Assembly: GCA_040905965.1 (NCBI GenBank)
Contig: JBBDQP010000106.1
Location: 8,285 to 72,284, forward strand
DNA: 64,000 nucleotides
DNA from: DATHWB01 sp040905965
GTDB lineage: Bacteria; Actinomycetota; Acidimicrobiia; Spongiisociales; ZC4RG35
Direction: 5' to 3'
The position numbers and the translations under genes are program-made. Position 1 is the first letter of the stretch, and each line of letters begins with the position of its first letter. The notes below the pieces were generated by a model that worked only from the letters and a program-made list of their open reading frames with translations, ran no database searches and was not told where the DNA came from. Positions 1 through 8,979 of the stretch are shown here, in pieces.

Positions 1-1338
1 CCAGGATTCGCCCCCCAAGTGAACGACGGGAGTCACCGCATCCCGGCTGACCGTCGTCGGCCAGAACACCGCGTACGGTTTGGCCGGTCCCGGTGGCCAT
101 ACCCCGAACAGGCCAGGGATCGAGGCGAGGGCGATGGAGGCGAGGGCGTTCGACCATTCCCGGCCGACCTTGTCCTCGTCCGGGTCGGCGACGGCGAACT
201 CGACGTAGGAGATGGCGGCCGCGTTCGAGTCCGGATCGGGCACGCCCCCTCCGATCAGAGTGGTCCGGGTCTCGGCGATCTCGTCCCGCGCGACCGGCGA
301 CACCGCCCACACCTGTCCTTCGAGCAGCCGCATCTTCGTCAGGTCGTCCGTGCCGGTCAGTCCGATCATGAGCGAGTTGCGGAATCCGCCCGGATAGGCG
401 GCAGACACTTTCAGGGTTTCCGGCGGCGGTTCGCCTCTGATCCCGCTCAGCCGGACCCGGTCGGTGTCCAACTGCTCGATCGAGATCGAATCCATCCGTA
501 CCGTGACGTCCGGATTGTGATAGCGGGGCCCTCCCACCTCGTACAGCAACTGGCTGGTCACGGTCCCGACAGACACCTCGCCGCCGCTCCCGTCCGGCTT
601 GCCGATGACCGATGACCCGTCTTCGGCCACGTCGGCCCACGGAAATCCCGGGAGCACCATGTCTTCGATCTCGCTGAAGAACGAGTAGTTCCCTCCTGTT
701 GCCTGAGATCCGCATTCGATCACATGACCCGCCACCACGGCTCCTGCGAGTCTGTCCCAGTCGTCGCGCACCCACCCGTGTCGCCAGATGGCCGGGCCGA
801 CAGCCAGAGCTGCATCGGTGACTCGCCCTGTGACGACGATGTCAGCGCCTTCGTCGAGGGCTCGGGCGATTCCCCACCCGCCGAGGTAGGCGTTGGCGAC
901 GATGACCGGCCGGTCGCCCAACTTCTCCCCGGTGTCGAGGTTCCGGAACTCGTACCCGTCTGCGATCAGTTCGCCGAGGCGAGGCGCCAGGTCGTCGCCG
1001 GTGATAGCGGCGACCTTGGGCTCGAGGCCGAGTCGACTGGCCAATTCTTCGACCGCCGCGGCGCAGCCGAGAGGGTCGAGACCGCCGGCGTTGACGACCA
1101 CCTTGATTCCCCGTTCCAGGATCTCGTCGAGGACTTCGCTCACCTGTGTGACGAACGTCCGCCCGTACCCGCCGTCGGGTCGCTTCATACGGGTACGCGC
1201 CAGGATCAGCATCGTCAGTTCCGCCAGCCAGTCGCCGGTCAGGACCTCGACGCCCGGGTCGGCCAGCATCTCGCGCATCGCCGTCGGCCGGTCTCCGAAG
1301 AGCCCCGAGATGTTGCCGATTCTGATCGGTTCGGACAT
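1..1338 (-). CDS. AtuA-like (DUF1446) acyclic terpene utilization family protein, 3' end outside window
   Basis: 446 codons are open from the ATG at 1338 to the window edge, so the C-terminus is missing. The N-terminus reads MSEPIRIGNISGLFGDRPTA, followed by the family-typical stretches LTGDWLAELTM, VVNAGGLDP, VANAYLGGWGIA and VVTGRVTDAA, and PVVHLGGESW close to the window edge. This matches the DUF1446/AtuA family, whose founder acts in Pseudomonas citronellol/geraniol catabolism; the exact reaction is not settled. The nearby SDRs and thiolase fit an acyl-CoA or terpenoid catabolic neighbourhood, but that link is inference. The substrate cannot be read from the sequence. Confidence 0.85.
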   Translation of the reverse strand, partial: MSEPIRIGNISGLFGDRPTAMREMLADPGVEVLTGDWLAELTMLILARTRMKRPDGGYGRTFVTQVSEVLDEILERGIKVVVNAGGLDPLGCAAAVEELASRLGLEPKVAAITGDDLAPRLGELIADGYEFRNLDTGEKLGDRPVIVANAYLGGWGIARALDEGADIVVTGRVTDAALAVGPAIWRHGWVRDDWDRLAGAVVAGHVIECGSQATGGNYSFFSEIEDMVLPGFPWADVAEDGSSVIGKPDGSGGEVSVGTVTSQLLYEVGGPRYHNPDVTVRMDSISIEQLDTDRVRLSGIRGEPPPETLKVSAAYPGGFRNSLMIGLTGTDDLTKMRLLEGQVWAVSPVARDEIAETRTTLIGGGVPDPDSNAAAISYVEFAVADPDEDKVGREWSNALASIALASIPGLFGVWPPGPAKPYAVFWPTTVSRDAVTPVVHLGGESW

Positions 1339-1411
1339 CTGCTGAGTGTGCCACCGTCGGTCGGAGGACGCGTCCCCAGGTACCGTTTGCGTACTGTCGA
1401 AGGGGCTGTGT

Positions 1412-1918
1412 GTGAACGATCCGAAGGCTGATCGTCCGACGATGCCGGATGGCTACGGCGTCCCGGAGAGCGTGGCCGGTGTCCTCACCTGGGAGCGGGT
1501 CGAACGTGCCCTGATCGAGTCCTCGCACTACTGGGTGGTGACGACGAGGGCGGACGGCCGGCCGCATGCCGTTCCCCGTTGGGGCGTGTGGACCCGGGAC
1601 GCCTTCTGGTACGACGGATCTCCCGACACCGTCCATGCCGAGAACCTCGTCGCCGATCCGCGCATGGTGTTGCATCTCGAGTCGGGGGAGCACGCCGTCG
1701 TGCTCGAGGGCGAGGCCCAGCCGAGTGATCCGGTCGATACTGACTTCGGACGCGTCCTCTCGGAGCAGTTCGGCGTCAAGTACGGCTCGAGGGGCTACAC
1801 GCCGGAGCCGGACGCGTGGAGCGGATCGGATGCCGGAGGGCTGGTGGTGTTCCGTCCGCACAAGGCGCTGGCGTGGTTCAACTTCCCTGACGACGTGACC
1901 CGGTTTCGTTTCGCCTGA
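1412..1918 (+). CDS. pyridoxamine 5'-phosphate oxidase-like split-barrel (PPOX/F420-type) protein
   Basis: 168 aa from GTG 1412, which has an AAGGGG ribosome site at 1399-1404; an upstream start at 1346 extends the frame but lacks this site. The motif YWVVTTRADGRPHAVPRWGV followed by DPRMVLHLESG is the FMN/F420-binding split-barrel signature of the PPOX superfamily. In actinobacteria these proteins are often F420H2-dependent reductases or haem/biliverdin-type proteins; the cofactor cannot be decided here. It is divergent from the AtuA-like gene, with 73 bp between them, and converges on the ornithine-cyclodeaminase homologue. Confidence 0.8.
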   Translation: MNDPKADRPTMPDGYGVPESVAGVLTWERVERALIESSHYWVVTTRADGRPHAVPRWGVWTRDAFWYDGSPDTVHAENLVADPRMVLHLESGEHAVVLEGEAQPSDPVDTDFGRVLSEQFGVKYGSRGYTPEPDAWSGSDAGGLVVFRPHKALAWFNFPDDVTRFRFA

Positions 1919-1924
1919 GCGAAA

Positions 1925-2848
1925 TCACATTTCGAGGTGGCGTCCCATCCCGGCCGCCATCGCCCGGTCGTAGGCGAGTCGGGCGGTGACGACATCCTCC
2001 ATTCCGTTCCCGACCGAGACCCACGCCGTTCGTTCGCCGCCAGACCGTCTTCCCGGATGGCTTCCGTTCACGATCTCGCCGAGTTCGACGACGTCGGACA
2101 GGCCTTGTACTGCCACCGGTCCGTTGGGAGGCGGTGTCGTCACTGCCGATTGCATCTGGACGACCACGGTCGCCCCGTCGAGGAGCTGTGGCGGAATCTC
2201 CAAGTGAAGCCCCACGGTTGACAGGTGCGTTCCACTGAACGCGCTGGCGTCGAACAGCGGGTCGGCAGCGTCGGTCGTGCAGGCCACCACGTCGGCGCCC
2301 TCGACGGCGGTTGCGATGTCGTCGAACACAGTGACGCCCTCGTGCCGGGCGGCCAGTCTGCGGGCGTTGTCAGGTGTGCGATTGGCCAACCGGATCTCGG
2401 TCCAAGGCCGCAACCCGCGGAACGCTTCCAGGTGCCCGGCCGCCTGAACACCCGCTCCGAGCACGGTGAGGATGGAGACGTCGGCAGGGGCGAGTCGGTC
2501 ACACGCCAGCGCAGCCGACCCGGACGTGCGCATCTCGGTGATGACCTCTCCGTCCAGCAGCGCCAGGGGAACGCCGGTCTGATCGTCGAAGAGCGTCACG
2601 AGGGCGTGATGGCTCGGAAGCCCCGCCTCGGCGTTGGTTCCGAAGACGGTGACGAGTTTGGCCGCCAGTCCCACGCCTTCGACGTATCCGGGCATCGCGC
2701 CGAGCAGTCCTCGTCCGGTGGCGGCCATGACCCGGGTTGGCACGTGTGTCCTGCCTTCGGTCAGGGCGGCGTATCCGTCGGCGAGGGCGTCCCGGATCGC
2801 CGCAGGTTCGAGGAGGACTCGCAGGTCGTTGGCATCGAGGATCAGCAT
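1925..2848 (-). CDS. ornithine cyclodeaminase / mu-crystallin family protein
   Basis: 307 aa, the usual size for the family. The Rossmann motif LTVLGAGVQAAGHLEA binds NAD(P). An upstream EMRTSGSAALA segment matches the region contacting substrate carboxylate in ornithine cyclodeaminases. Members include ornithine cyclodeaminase, alanine dehydrogenase (archaeal), delta1-pyrroline-2-carboxylate reductase and ketimine reductases, so the substrate is uncertain. It ends 7 bp from the convergent PPOX gene and is divergent from the SDR at 2907. Confidence 0.85.
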   Translation of the reverse strand: MLILDANDLRVLLEPAAIRDALADGYAALTEGRTHVPTRVMAATGRGLLGAMPGYVEGVGLAAKLVTVFGTNAEAGLPSHHALVTLFDDQTGVPLALLDGEVITEMRTSGSAALACDRLAPADVSILTVLGAGVQAAGHLEAFRGLRPWTEIRLANRTPDNARRLAARHEGVTVFDDIATAVEGADVVACTTDAADPLFDASAFSGTHLSTVGLHLEIPPQLLDGATVVVQMQSAVTTPPPNGPVAVQGLSDVVELGEIVNGSHPGRRSGGERTAWVSVGNGMEDVVTARLAYDRAMAAGMGRHLEM

Positions 2849-2906
2849 GCGCCGACCCTACGACAACTCGGCCTCAGGCCGACCGTCAATCGGTAACGTC
2901 ACCCAC

Positions 2907-3614
2907 ATGAAGAAGATGACGTTCGTGACTGGAGGATCGTCGGGAATCGGCGCCGAGATCGCCCGCCAGGCGGCAGACGACGGTCATGACGTGGTCGTCT
3001 TCGCGCGTCGCTCGGGACCGGTCGGCCGTCATGTTCCTGTCGACCTGGCAACACAGGAGGGCTGGGACACGCTGGCGGGTGTTGTCGAGTCCGAGATGGC
3101 GTCTGCCGACGCGGTCGAAATGTTCCATTGCGCGGGAACACTGACTCCCATCGGCTTTGCGGGTGAGGTCGATCCTGCCGCCTACCGGACGAATGTGCTT
3201 CTCAACGCCGCCGCCCCCCAGGTGATCGGCGACGTCTTTCTCCGTCTCGTCGGTGCACGGCAGATGCCTGCCACGCTGGTGATGATCACGTCGGGGGCGG
3301 CTCGCCACCCCTATCCCGGTTGGTCGGCGTACAGCGCCGGGAAGGCGGCGATGGACAGTTGGGTGAAGGCGGTGGGCGCAGAGCAGGCCGAACGCCAGGG
3401 AGTGAAGGTCGTGGCGATCGCTCCCGGCGTCGTGGACACACCGATGCAAGGAGAGATCCGCCAGACCGATGCATCGGACTTTCCGAGTGTCGAGCGATTC
3501 CGCGCTCTCCATGCCGATGGCGAACTGGGAGATCCCGTCGACGTGGCACGCCGAATTCGGGCCGCAGTCGACTCGCTTTCGAACGGAGCGGTCGTCGATC
3601 TGCGGGATCTCTAG
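2907..3614 (+). CDS. short-chain dehydrogenase/reductase
   Basis: 235 aa from ATG 2907, directly before MKKMTFVTGGSSGIG; the frame stays open far upstream (to 2634), but that stretch overlaps the divergent gene. TGGSSGIG is the glycine-rich NAD(P) site. The catalytic Ser lies in VMITSGA and the YxxxK pair is YSAGK. The NAG motif is replaced by CAG. The tail AIAPGVVDTPMQ is typical of classical SDRs. It lies 25 bp before the thiolase and is probably co-transcribed with it and the second SDR; substrate unknown. Confidence 0.88.
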   Translation: MKKMTFVTGGSSGIGAEIARQAADDGHDVVVFARRSGPVGRHVPVDLATQEGWDTLAGVVESEMASADAVEMFHCAGTLTPIGFAGEVDPAAYRTNVLLNAAAPQVIGDVFLRLVGARQMPATLVMITSGAARHPYPGWSAYSAGKAAMDSWVKAVGAEQAERQGVKVVAIAPGVVDTPMQGEIRQTDASDFPSVERFRALHADGELGDPVDVARRIRAAVDSLSNGAVVDLRDL

Positions 3615-3639
3615 GCTCGACGACGTCGAAGGAGGGTCC

Positions 3640-4836
<1,197 letters not shown>

Positions 4837-4845
4837 GGAGGACTC

Positions 4846-5622
4846 GTGAAACTCGACGGAAAAGTGGTGGTCGTCACCGGCGGAGGGAACGGAATCGGCG
4901 AGGGTCTCGTTCGTCGGTTCACCTCCGAAGGAGCGCGGGTGGTTGTCTCGGATCTCGACGCCGAGGCGGCCGGTCGCGTCGCCGACGAGACCGGCGGACT
5001 CGCAATTCCCGCAGATGTGTCCGTTGAAGACGACATCGTTCGCCTCGTCGAACGGGCCGAGTCCGAAGTGGGCCCCATCGATCTGTTCTGTTCCAACGCC
5101 GGCATCGGACCGTCGGGCGGCGTCGAGATGTCGAACGAGATGTGGCAAAAGATCTGGGAGATCAACACCATGTCTCACGTCTACGCCGCCCGGGCAGCCC
5201 TTCCCGGTATGCTCGCCAGGGGAGAGGGGTACCTGCTGCAGACAGTGTCGGCGGCCGGCCTTCTCACCAACCTGGGTGCCGCTGCCTACGCGGTCACGAA
5301 GCATGCGGCTCTCGGCTTGGCGGAGTGGATTTCGGTCACCTACGGGGACCGCGGGATCAAGGTCTCCGCCCTCTGCCCGCAGTTCGTGCAAACGGATCTT
5401 CTCGCCGATCTCGCGTCGGATCCTGCAGTTGCCCAGTGGGTGAAGGGTTCGACGATCTCCGTCGAGGAGGTGGCCGACGCCGTCGTGCGCGGCCTGGACG
5501 ACGAGCGGTTCCTCATCCTTCCCCACCCCGAAGTGGAGACGTTCTTCCAACGCAAGGCGACGGACTATGACCGCTGGCTCGCCGGCATGCGCAAACTGCA
5601 GGCGTCGCTCGGATTGGAGTAG
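4846..5622 (+). CDS. short-chain dehydrogenase/reductase
   Basis: 258 aa from GTG 4846, with a GAGGAG site overlapping the thiolase stop. TGGGNGIGEG is the cofactor site, and DLDAEA after beta-strand 2 suggests NAD(H) preference. SNAGIG is the structural NAG motif, and TVSAAGL plus YAVTK supply Ser, Tyr and Lys. Its place after a thiolase suggests a 3-hydroxyacyl-CoA dehydrogenase or alcohol oxidation step in the same catabolic route, which is inference. Confidence 0.9.
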   Translation: MKLDGKVVVVTGGGNGIGEGLVRRFTSEGARVVVSDLDAEAAGRVADETGGLAIPADVSVEDDIVRLVERAESEVGPIDLFCSNAGIGPSGGVEMSNEMWQKIWEINTMSHVYAARAALPGMLARGEGYLLQTVSAAGLLTNLGAAAYAVTKHAALGLAEWISVTYGDRGIKVSALCPQFVQTDLLADLASDPAVAQWVKGSTISVEEVADAVVRGLDDERFLILPHPEVETFFQRKATDYDRWLAGMRKLQASLGLE

Positions 5623-5626
5623 CCCC

Positions 5627-5893
5627 ATGTGTCGTTCGATCCGCACCCTTCACAACTTCGAACCCCCTGCCACCGACGACGAGGTGGGAGCCGCCGCGTT
5701 GCAGTACGTGCGCAAGATTTCGGGAAGTCGCGATCCGTCGCGTGTGAACGAAGAGGCGTTCGAGTTGGCTGTTGCGGCGATCACCGCCGCCACTCGCACG
5801 CTGGTCGATTCGCTGGTCACCGCCGCACCTCCGAAGGACCGGGAGGAGGAGGCGGCGAAAGCCCGTCAGCGTGCGGCGGACCGGTACCGCTGA
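5627..5893 (+). CDS. DUF2277 family protein
   Basis: 88 aa from ATG 5627, four bases after the SDR stop. The sequence MCRSIRTLHNFEPPATDDEV, then AALQYVRKISG and NEEAFELAVAAITAATR, is the DUF2277 pattern: a small protein of unknown function with a conserved MCRSI(K/R)TL start. The conserved N-terminal Cys is present. It ends 4 bp before exonuclease III, so it is likely translated from the same message. No function can be assigned. Confidence 0.85.
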   Translation: MCRSIRTLHNFEPPATDDEVGAAALQYVRKISGSRDPSRVNEEAFELAVAAITAATRTLVDSLVTAAPPKDREEEAAKARQRAADRYR

Positions 5894-5897
5894 CGGC

Positions 5898-6677
5898 GTG
5901 CGTGTTGCCACCTGGAACGTCAACTCCCTTCCCGCCCGCCTCGAACGCGTCCTTGCCTTCCTGGCCGAATACGACCCAGACGTCCTGCTGATCCAGGAGA
6001 CGAAGGTCGCTCCGGAGACCTTTCCGCACCTGCCCATCCAGGCGGCCGGATACGAGGCCGCCGATCACTCCGGTGGACGATGGGAGGGCGTGGCCGTGCT
6101 GGCCCGCGGCGACCACGAGATCTCGGATGTCACGGTCGGACTCGACGACGAACCCGACTCCACCCAGGCCCGATGGATCGAGGCCACTGTCGACGGGGTG
6201 CGCTTCGTCAGCGTCTACGTGCCGAACGGTCGCGCGTTGGGGACGGAGACGTTCGAGGAGAAGCTGCGGTTTCTGGAGGCGATGGCGCGACGAGCCCAGA
6301 CTCTGGGTGAGCGGGTGGTGATCGGCGGGGACATGAACGTCTGTCCCACCGACCTCGACGTGTGGAACCCGTCTCTGATTCATGGTGCGACCCACATCAC
6401 CGACGATGAGAGGTCCCGTTTGGCCGCAGTGTTGGACGCCGGATTCGTCGACGGGTTCAGACATCTCCACCCCGACGAACCCGGCTTCAGTTGGTGGGAC
6501 TATCGGGCGGGCCATTTCCACAAGGGCTTCGGCCTGCGGATCGACCTGCTGCTCGTCTCACGGTCGTTGGCGGGCGGCCTCGCCTCCGCCCGGATCGAAC
6601 GCGACTACCGCAAGCCGTCGAAGGTCCCGGGCACCAAGCCTTCCGACCACGCCCCTCTCATGGTCGACTTCAAATGA
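5898..6677 (+). CDS. xthA: exodeoxyribonuclease III / AP endonuclease
   Basis: 259 aa from GTG 5898 (VRVATWNVNSLPARL). Exonuclease-endonuclease-phosphatase fold motifs are in order: TWNVNS, LLIQETK (metal-binding Glu), YVPNGR, GDMNVCPTDLDVWNP and the C-terminal SDHAPLMVDF with catalytic Asp-His. It cleaves abasic sites and trims 3' ends in base excision repair. Length is standard for XthA. It ends 15 bp from the convergent cupredoxin gene. Confidence 0.93.
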   Translation: MRVATWNVNSLPARLERVLAFLAEYDPDVLLIQETKVAPETFPHLPIQAAGYEAADHSGGRWEGVAVLARGDHEISDVTVGLDDEPDSTQARWIEATVDGVRFVSVYVPNGRALGTETFEEKLRFLEAMARRAQTLGERVVIGGDMNVCPTDLDVWNPSLIHGATHITDDERSRLAAVLDAGFVDGFRHLHPDEPGFSWWDYRAGHFHKGFGLRIDLLLVSRSLAGGLASARIERDYRKPSKVPGTKPSDHAPLMVDFK

Positions 6678-6692
6678 GTTGGCGCAGAACTC

Positions 6693-7091
6693 TCAGCCGT
6701 CGATCGTGATGGATCCGGTCATTTCCGGGTGGATCTGACAGAAGAAGTCGAACGTTCCGGCTTCCTCGAACGTGAAGACGAAGCTCTCGTTCGCGCCGAT
6801 CACGCCTGAGTGGAATGCTCCTTCGGTGGCGGTCCAGGTGTGGCCGAAGCTGTCGGCGTTGGTGACTTGCACCGTGTCACCCACGACCCCGGTTGCGTCG
6901 CCTGTGAACCGGAACGAGGCGATGGTGATGGCGAGCGTCGCTGCCGGTTCGGCGACAGATGTCGTCGTCACCTCCGATGTCGTGGTGGTTTCGACAGATG
7001 GGGTAGTCGTCGTGGTCTCCGGCTCCGTGACGGTGGTCCCGCCACATGCAACAACCGCACCGACCGTCAGCATCAACAGTGAGCGTCTCAT
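6693..7091 (-). CDS. cupredoxin-domain lipoprotein
   Basis: 132 aa from ATG 7091. MRRSLLMLTVGAVVAC is a lipoprotein signal with the acylated Cys at residue 16. A Thr/Glu-rich linker (TTTTT...) follows, then a plastocyanin-like domain. Type-1 copper ligands are visible: His in FGHTW, and Cys, His and Met in FFCQIHPEMTG. It is predicted to be an extracellular membrane-anchored blue copper protein, either electron carrier or copper binder. It is divergent from the CcdA-like gene at 7266, suggesting a shared copper/redox theme (inference). Confidence 0.85.
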   Translation of the reverse strand: MRRSLLMLTVGAVVACGGTTVTEPETTTTTPSVETTTTSEVTTTSVAEPAATLAITIASFRFTGDATGVVGDTVQVTNADSFGHTWTATEGAFHSGVIGANESFVFTFEEAGTFDFFCQIHPEMTGSITIDG

Positions 7092-7265
7092 CGGTCTGAA
7101 GCTACCCGCGATCAACCGAAGGTGGCCACTTACCGACCCGCACAAGCATGCGCTGGATTGGGCTCACACGCCGACCGGACGGTGCAGGCGAAGAGGGGCT
7201 GAACTGCCAGTGCGATGAGGCGACGCCTGCGGATGTCCAGGGAGGACAACACGTAGGGTGTACTG

Positions 7266-8126
7266 ATGGATGGCTCTTCTGATCCGGGGGCCCGGAGCCG
7301 GTATTCGATTCTGGTTGCTGCGGTGGTCGTCGTCGCGGTCGCCGGGTACTTGGGATACGTCGTCTACCCCAGGTTCGGCCTGCCAGCGGTCGAGGGCGTG
7401 GCCCTGCTGGGCTTGGCGGCGGCGGCCGGGGTCGCCTCTTTCTTCTCTCCTTGCTCCTTTCCCCTCATGGTGACCCTGCTGGCCCGTCAGGCGGTCGATG
7501 ACTCGGAGGCGGGACGACGACCGCGGCCGGTCGTCTTCGGTGGTTCGATTGCTCTGGGAGCGGCGGCGTTCATGCTGCTGGCCGGAGCGGCGATCGCGGC
7601 TGGAGGTGAGGCGCTTTTCGCCGGTGTGACGTTCACTAGCGCCGCGGGGATCACGATCAGAGTGTTGGTCGGCTTGCTGCTGGTGTTTCTCGGATTGGCC
7701 CAGGTCGGTGTCGTGCCGGTTTCGCTCCACCCCGTGAGTCGCCTGGTCCAGCCTCTTCTGAGGGGCCAGGCCCGGCTCCGGAGGGAACGGCCGGTCGCCG
7801 GTTTCGCACTCTTCGGCTTCGCCTACGTGCTTGCCGGCTTTGGCTGAACGGGCCCGATCCTGGCCGGTCTGGCCAGCTACTCGCTGACGGTGGGAGGTTT
7901 CGCAGCCGGCTTCTCAGCTTTTCTGGTGGCGTCCATCGTGCTGGTCGGGCTGCTGTTCGCTGCCGCCTTCGGCGTCGCCGGTGCGCAGGACCAGACGATC
8001 AAGTCCATCCGAGCGCACGCACCCAGCGTGAAGCGATGGGGTGGATGGATTCTTGTCGGCGTTGGAGCATGGTTTCTCTCACTTGCCATTTTCGCCGATT
8101 TCTTCGCTGACATCTTCCTGGTCTGA
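7266..8126 (+). CDS. CcdA/DsbD-like transmembrane thiol-disulfide protein with in-frame TGA (candidate selenoprotein)
   Basis: The reading frame runs from ATG 7266 to TGA 8124-8126 with one internal TGA at 7845-7847. Read as selenocysteine it gives 286 aa with Sec194. The protein is a polytopic membrane protein of the CcdA/DsbD-beta family. The first conserved Cys is in SFFSPCSFPL (Cys63). The second conserved Cys, normally C(T)xP at the start of a later membrane helix, is exactly the TGA: LAGFG-TGA-TGPILAGL. Coding continues in the same frame as membrane helices ending in FADFFADIFLV. In this family the two Cys form the redox pair carrying electrons across the membrane, so Sec here would be catalytic. 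Alternatives are a nonsense mutation (TGC/TGT to TGA) or a sequencing error. The HMA protein follows 32 bp later. Confidence 0.8.
7848..7876 (+). promoter_or_regulatory. SECIS-like hairpin directly after the in-frame TGA
   Basis: Starting 12 nt after the TGA, 7860-7865 (CTGGCC) pairs with 7871-7876 (GGCCAG) around the five-base loop GGTCT (7866-7870). The E. coli fdhF SECIS also presents a GGUC loop, with the GGU CUG codons the seventh and eighth after UGA; here they occupy the same positions. The fdhF U17 position is also a T (7861), but it is paired rather than bulged. Bacterial SECIS elements sit inside the coding sequence just after UGA and bind SelB. Confidence 0.6.
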
Positions 8127-8158
8127 GCGCGACAATTGACCTGACGCTGAGGAGACGG

Positions 8159-8398
8159 ATGAAAACCGAGATCTACACCGTGGAGGACATCCACTGCAAA
8201 GGGTGTGAAACGACCATTCGGACGCTGGTGGGTGATGTGGCCGGAGTCCAGCAGGTCGATCCCGATCATCGGACGAACCAAGTGGTCGTCATGTACGACG
8301 AAGCCCAGGTCGATGACATCACGATCCGAGACGTACTGGCCGACGCCGGGTTTTCGCCGAGAGATGGCGAGGAACTCGACGGCGTGATCGGCGATTGA
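8159..8398 (+). CDS. heavy-metal-associated (HMA) domain protein, metallochaperone-like
   Basis: 79 aa from ATG 8159 with a GGAGA site. A single ferredoxin-like HMA domain carries the metal-binding loop VEDIHCKGCETTIRTL (CxxC). The family binds Cu(I), Hg(II), Zn or Cd, as in CopZ, MerP and ATPase N-termini. There is no signal peptide, so it is cytoplasmic. Spacing of 32 bp after the CcdA-like gene suggests co-transcription and a functional pair, metal binding plus thiol redox. Metal identity cannot be read. Confidence 0.88.
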   Translation: MKTEIYTVEDIHCKGCETTIRTLVGDVAGVQQVDPDHRTNQVVVMYDEAQVDDITIRDVLADAGFSPRDGEELDGVIGD

Positions 8399-8409
8399 GG
8401 TTTCGGGGC

Positions 8410-8979
8410 TCAGTCCTGCTTCGACTTGCCCGCCGCCCGTTGGTTGCGTTTCCACTCCTTGACCTCGGCGAGGGCGGCGGGTCCGTCGACGTCGGCGGCA
8501 GATCGGGGAACATTGTCGGAGAACGGTGCCGCGACGGACTCCCATCCGCTTGGCCGGACCGAGAAACGCTTGGCCAGCAGGGCGATGAAGATCTTGGTCT
8601 TCTCGTCGCCGAATCCCGGCATGCGGCGCAGCCGCCGAGAGACGTCAGCCGCATCTTCGGCGTCGCTCCAGACCGACTCGACGCGCCCGCCGTGGTGTTC
8701 GACGACGTGTTCGCACAATGCGTGGATCCGTCTGGCCATGACGGCAGGGAACCGGTGGATCGCGGGTGGTTCGCAGCACACGGCCACGAGGTCCTCACGA
8801 CCCATCGCCGCGATGCGGGTTGCGTCGAGGTGGCCGAGTCGCTCCCGAAGGGTGGCAGGACCTCGAAACGCCCATTCCATCGGCACCTGCTGGTCCAACA
8901 GCATGCCGATCACCAACGCCAGGGGGTCGGATCCCAGGAGTCGGTCGATCGCCGCGTCGCCTGTGATCCGGAAGGTCAT
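8410..8979 (-). CDS. HhH-GPD-type base-excision repair family protein
   Basis: 189 aa from ATG 8979; this start overlaps the upstream gene's stop as TGATG, so the pair is translationally coupled. PLALVIGMLLDQQVPMEWAF, HRFPAVMARRI and LRRMPGFGDEKTKIFIALL match an actinobacterial family of small HhH-GPD proteins (TIGR03252-like). The helix-hairpin-helix is MPGFGDEKT. Glycosylase activity is plausible but unproven for this family; no 4Fe-4S Cys cluster is seen. A Lys-rich tail (KEWKRNQRAAGKSKQD) ends it. Confidence 0.82.
   Translation of the reverse strand: MTFRITGDAAIDRLLGSDPLALVIGMLLDQQVPMEWAFRGPATLRERLGHLDATRIAAMGREDLVAVCCEPPAIHRFPAVMARRIHALCEHVVEHHGGRVESVWSDAEDAADVSRRLRRMPGFGDEKTKIFIALLAKRFSVRPSGWESVAAPFSDNVPRSAADVDGPAALAEVKEWKRNQRAAGKSKQD

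Noticed and set aside
842..1861. 339-aa minus-strand frame
   Set aside because: It is out of frame with the AtuA-like gene and crosses the PPOX gene; no family signal.
7890..8126. Separate 78-aa gene after the internal TGA
   Set aside because: It is in the same frame as the 7266 ORF and continues its CcdA-like helices; no ribosome site precedes 7890.
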